A DNA stretch of 64,000 nt from positions 355,001 through 419,000 of the forward strand of contig CAJNDS010002100.1 in assembly GCA_905221605.1 (NCBI GenBank). The letters run 5' to 3'. Positions 60,118-64,000 of this stretch are shown in pieces (position 1 is the first letter of the stretch; every line of letters starts with the position of its first letter). Below the pieces are notes generated by a model. It was not told where the DNA came from, ran no database searches, and worked only from the letters and a program-made list of their open reading frames with translations. This stretch comes from Symbiodinium natans. Taxonomy: Eukaryota > Sar > Dinophyceae > Suessiales > Symbiodiniaceae. A program made the position numbers and the translations under genes.

Positions 60118-63100
60118 ATGTTGCAAGCGGTGCTCTGCGCTTTGTGGCCTCTTCTGGCCAGCAGCGCGGTTACCTGGGCCTGGACGAAGCAGAACGGCGG
60201 CACGGGAGGAGAAAACTGGAGAGCTCTCAAGGAGCGGTCAGGGCCTTCATCAGGTGCTTTAGGCGTTTAGGGTTTAGGGCCTGGGTTCCTAGAACTGGGC
60301 GAAAGAGTTTTTGCAGCCTGGTATTACCTCAGGTGGATGGCAGTGGCAACATTATTGCAGGAGGAGCCTCATTAAGCGACTCTGTTGACGGCGCAACGAA
60401 CACCGGCAACCCCAACTCATGGGACGCTCTCATCGCAAAATACTCAAGCACCGGGGTGCAGCAGTGGATCATCCAGTATGGCACCCCTTCATCTTCGCAG
60501 CTGGACGAGTGCCTCGCCTTGGAGGCACAGGGCATCATGGGATATCGTGGGGCTGTCTCTGCAAATCTGCAAAGTCCTAATTCTGGCTGAGTCGGGCTCT
60601 AGTTTTCAATTGACGTTTGATACCTTTCCTTGAGCATAAATGGTTCCAAGAGGTGGACAACAGCGACAACATCTACTGCGCAGGGGCGCTTGATGGCCAT
60701 CCCGAACTCATGCGCTTCTCGAGCAGTGGTGGTTTTCAGTGGAAGGCGACATTTTCTCAGGGGACTCTCCGAGCGGTAAAGGCAGGGAGCCTGGGTTGCC
60801 GTTGGTCGTTAATTTTTCGGGGAGACTAGAGTGTGATCAGTGCTCGCGTGTGTTGTGTCTTCAGGATTCACGGTGGAGCAGCGATTTGTCTAAAAAGCCG
60901 TCTTCTTGCGACAATTGATGACCTTTCTGGCCATTCTTGCAAAAAGTCAGCTCACTAGTGCGCGAAGCGGCTTCTGTGAAAAACGATGTTCGCGGAACAG
61001 ACGGATCAATGTTGTGTGCTGTTTCTTGGCCTTAGGCCACACGAACGATTCTCGCGAAAAGCGGGCGTTTCTCCAGCAACGCGGGGCTTCGCAGGAAGTA
61101 ACTGTCAGTGTAAACGCTAGCGCGCCGCCTCGGCAGCCGGGTCGGCAGCCGGGTCGGCCACGCGGGGCGTTGCGTGCGCATCGCAGCCAAAGTCATACTT
61201 GGTGCAGCGCCACACACACACACGTCATGAGTTCAGCATAGTTCAACTCTGATTGGAGGTGTTGCATGTTGGGGCTCCTGTCGGTGGTGATGCTGAAAGC
61301 TGGTGATGCTGACTGCTCCAAAAACTCTCCCACCTCGCTCGTGATCTCCTCCTCATGCTGTTCTCCACTGTTGAGTACGTCCAGCCCTTTTGAAGATACC
61401 ACCAGCTTGCCAATCCTCGGGTCGGTTCGTGACTGTTTAGCTCCATGAGCCTCTGCGTCATTATCCTGAGTTGCGCTTCGTCACGTGCCTCTGGACCTCA
61501 AGTTTCCGCATGGTTTGCAGTACTTGTCCGAGCGCTTCAACGTGCTGCTTTGCCCCACCCCAGCTCGCTAGTTCGTGCAGAAACACGCGCAATCAGCATC
61601 ATGTCCAATGTAGCTAATCACTGCGTACGAATGTGCAGCTCATCAGCGACTTGATCCGAACCTTGCTGCAAAGCTTGCAAGGAGTCCGGGCTGAAGCAAT
61701 CAATGCCAAAGCTTCTGGGGGCGCTTGCAACTTCAACATTTGTTGCACTCGGGTTTGTGATGGCATGTGAACTGCAGCTGAGGCAAACTGCTTGAGTGTG
61801 TTGGTTGTGTTGTGAACCGCAGGGATAGCGGTTGGGCTAACAACCTCTGATTGGAGGTGTTGCATCTTGGGGCTCCCGTCGGTGATAATGCTCCATGTTG
61901 CGCCGCGGTGGCTAGTCGGACCTGGAAGGCTCTCGGCACTGCTCGCAGCCAAAACGGGGGGGCAGGCTGAGGCAGTTGAGACGGAGCAGTTGATGCAAGC
62001 CTTGGCCATCATCAACGCGAAAGTGTCCGAGCGATCCTCCGCTGCCTCGGGGCAGAGCCAGATGAGGACCTGTTGGCAGAGCCGTGAGGCATGGTGAGGC
62101 CTTCATCAATTTGTTCTCTCTTCCACCCTTGAGTGGCCGTCTAGTTGCGCTTAAGACCAGCCTCCGCTTGAGTCGATCTTGTGTGCACTCTGCCTCCCGC
62201 TCTGCCGGCCTCCGCTTGGGTCAGTCAAGCCTCCAGCCTGCCTCTCCCTTACGCCCTCGTGGCCGAGGGCCTGTGCGCGTTATGTTCTAGTGATTCTAGT
62301 GTCGGCATTGTTTCTTTGTTTGTAATTAGGTATGTTCTTGCCCGCCCTCACATGTGGAGGCTAGGTGGGTTTTTGCGCCGCCCTCGCAAGTAACGGTAGG
62401 CAGAGACTAGCTATTCGCGATCCTTGCATCACAGGCTCCACAAGTCAGAATGCAGCACTGCCCCACCTCCACCCCAAAGATCCCCCAACCTGGGTTAGCA
62501 ACTAGGGTAAGCCCTGCTCACTACTGTAGTAGTCATGAAGTCGTCGTTGCCACTGAATGTCTTGGACAGCTAGTCAGCTAGTCTCAACGTGGTCGAGCCC
62601 AATTCTCAACAGCGCAATTTGTTTGGGGGATCTCACCCGCTTGTCTTTGGTCAGTCAGGTGGCTGCAGACGGGAGCATTGTCGTCGCAGGTGCGACCAGA
62701 TCGGACGCATACGACCAAGCCAATGTGGGCAACAATGACATCCTCGTCGCAAAACTCACGCCCGAAAGCAACGGTGCTAGAGAGGTCTGGGTCCGATCGC
62801 GTGGCAGCACAGAAAACGACTGGGCTCACGCGGTGGAGGCCCTATAGACACCCCATACAAGTACGTAAATACCACTAGAAGTGGGGCCTTGGACTATAAG
62901 GAGCTTGGGGTCGCCCCGGCATCGAGAGCATGAGATCAGCGGTCTTGGGACTCATGGGTTGAAGGTCGTAGTTCTCAGTCGATGCTCTGCCTTTCCTTGC
63001 GCTGCTCTTTGGCCTTGGAGGTGGACGGCAGCGGCAACGTCTATTGCGCCGGGTATGTCCAAAATGGTGGGTCCGTCGAAGGTCAGACCTCCTTTGGGCG

Positions 63101-63963
63101 TTCGGACCTCTTTCTCATGAAGTTCAATGCCAACGGCGGTTTAATCTGGACCGTGCAGCATGGCACCGCTCAAGACGAGATGGTGTACGCCATGCTGGCA
63201 AGGGGAGCGGGATGGGTTGCTGTAGCCTCATTGCAACAGCTGGTCTCTATAAGCCGCCATAGATTGCTAAAAGGGTTTAGGTTGAGTCCAGTTGTTCGGT
63301 CATGCAGGCCTACATAACAGGCCTTGAAACCTGCGTTGACTCCCCGCCTCCTGAAACAGCTCGCAACTCTGAAGATCGGCATAATGTGGACACAAGTAGA
63401 AGACGCTTCTCCCAATCCCTTCTCTCCGGCCCCTCAGCTGGACAACGACGGCCATATCATTGTTGCTGGGGAAGGGAACGAAGATATCGACGGGGAAACG
63501 AACATTGGCGGCTATGACGTGTTGCTTGTGAGCTTCACCAGCAGTGGTACTCGTCGTTGGACGCGCCTTGCTGGCAGCACTAGCAGTGATGAGGCGAGAG
63601 CCATGCAGGCTGGAAACATGGGTTGCTGTAGGGCTTAGGCTGTAGGCGGTCTTTGCGGACGGAGAGTCGCGTGATGGCGCGCGCTGGAACTACGCACTTC
63701 CCGAAGGGATGATGTGGGAAGGCAAAACTCTTTTGGGGGATCAGTCGGGGATTTGTTCACTTCTCACATAATTTGCCTTTCCCGTGCAGCTGGACCCCGA
63801 CGGCCACATCGTGGTAGCAGGGACCACGTCGGCAACCTCCATCGACGGGCTGACATCCGCTGGCAGCGAGGACTGGTTGATCATGAGCTTCGCCAGCGAC
63901 GGCACCCACCGCTGGACCGGCCTTGGCGGCGTCGGCTCTCAGGAGTATGCCAATGCCTTGCAG
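60118..63963 (+). CDS. Secreted SBBP-type beta-propeller protein, one repeat per exon (partial)
   Basis: Exon 1 (60118-60231) starts MLQAVLCALWPLLASSAV, a signal peptide, and ends with half a repeat (TKQNGGTGGENWRALK). Repeat exons follow: 60333-60524 (64 codons), 60653-60781 (43), 62659-62838 (60), 63021-63197 (59), 63438-63608 (57) and 63790-63963 (58). All are phase 0-0 and begin V/L-D/A after AG. Each full exon reads like D-x-D-G-x-I/V-x-V-A-G ... D-x-L-x-x-K/S-F ... G-x-x-x-W ... D-E-x-x-A-M/L. This matches the SBBP (beta-propeller repeat) family. Donors are GC at six sites and probably GA at 60232. The 43-codon exon has lost the middle of its repeat. The split repeat in exon 1 would let the N-terminal strand close the propeller. 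The gene runs off the right edge. Confidence 0.8.
60782..62658 (+). other. Long intron 3 of the propeller gene
   Basis: It begins GCAGGGAGCCTGGGTTGC and ends GTCAGTCAG. It contains a direct repeat of about 50 bp (CTGATTGGAGGTGTTGCAT at 61251 and 61848, each followed by GGGGCTCC...GTCGGTG) and a doubled CGGCAGCCGGGT at 61131. No additional propeller exon was found inside. Other open frames here are not convincing. Confidence 0.6.
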
Positions 63964-64000
63964 GCGCAGCTTAGAGAGAGATGGTCGCAAAATGTCGCAC

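Noticed and set aside
1-64000. Spliced-leader gene or relics
   Set aside because: The dinoflagellate leader ending TTTTGGCTCAAG was looked for on both strands by eye and not found; short relics could still be missed.

Overview
The window looks like nuclear DNA of a dinoflagellate, most likely of the Symbiodiniaceae/Suessiales type. Coding capacity is broken into many short exons with high GC at third codon positions. Introns start with GC or GT (possibly GA) and end in AG. Degenerate plant-type telomere heptamers (TTTAGGG/CCCTAAA) are scattered through the introns in both orientations. A large copia-type LTR retrotransposon is present, and no bacterial operon, rRNA, tRNA or CRISPR was seen. 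The organism call is inference from these features; no marker gene fixes the species.

Layout. 1-3458: tiny + strand exons separated by telomere-like introns. 3459-10704: a nearly intact copia element (176-bp LTRs differing at one base, PBS, one 2263-codon gag-pol frame) that carries a second well-formed 251-codon ORF in another frame. 10705-14273: GC-rich tandem repeats bordered by inverted 114-bp satellite units, starting directly at the 3' LTR. 14274-28800: exon-sized fragments of several genes, among them a secreted Thr-rich type I membrane protein (23455-24974). 28860-31340: minisatellites, a ~120-bp tandem repeat and an AT-rich island. 31650-45340: further exons, including a WD40-like blade and a multi-pass membrane protein with a PAS-like domain (38171-39750). 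45422-49165: an array of about 33 units of a 111/112-bp satellite. 49290-59750: small exons and a 120-bp satellite array (56178-57036). 60118 to the window end: a secreted protein gene in which each full exon encodes one SBBP-type beta-propeller repeat.

Two themes join the parts. First, three satellite arrays (111, 114 and 120 bp) are diverged members of one family. Second, telomere-like heptamers lie at intron edges and sometimes supply the splice dinucleotides. Exon calls rest on reading frame, third-position GC, splice-site context and phase. Most lack a recognisable domain, so exon linkage into genes is tentative.
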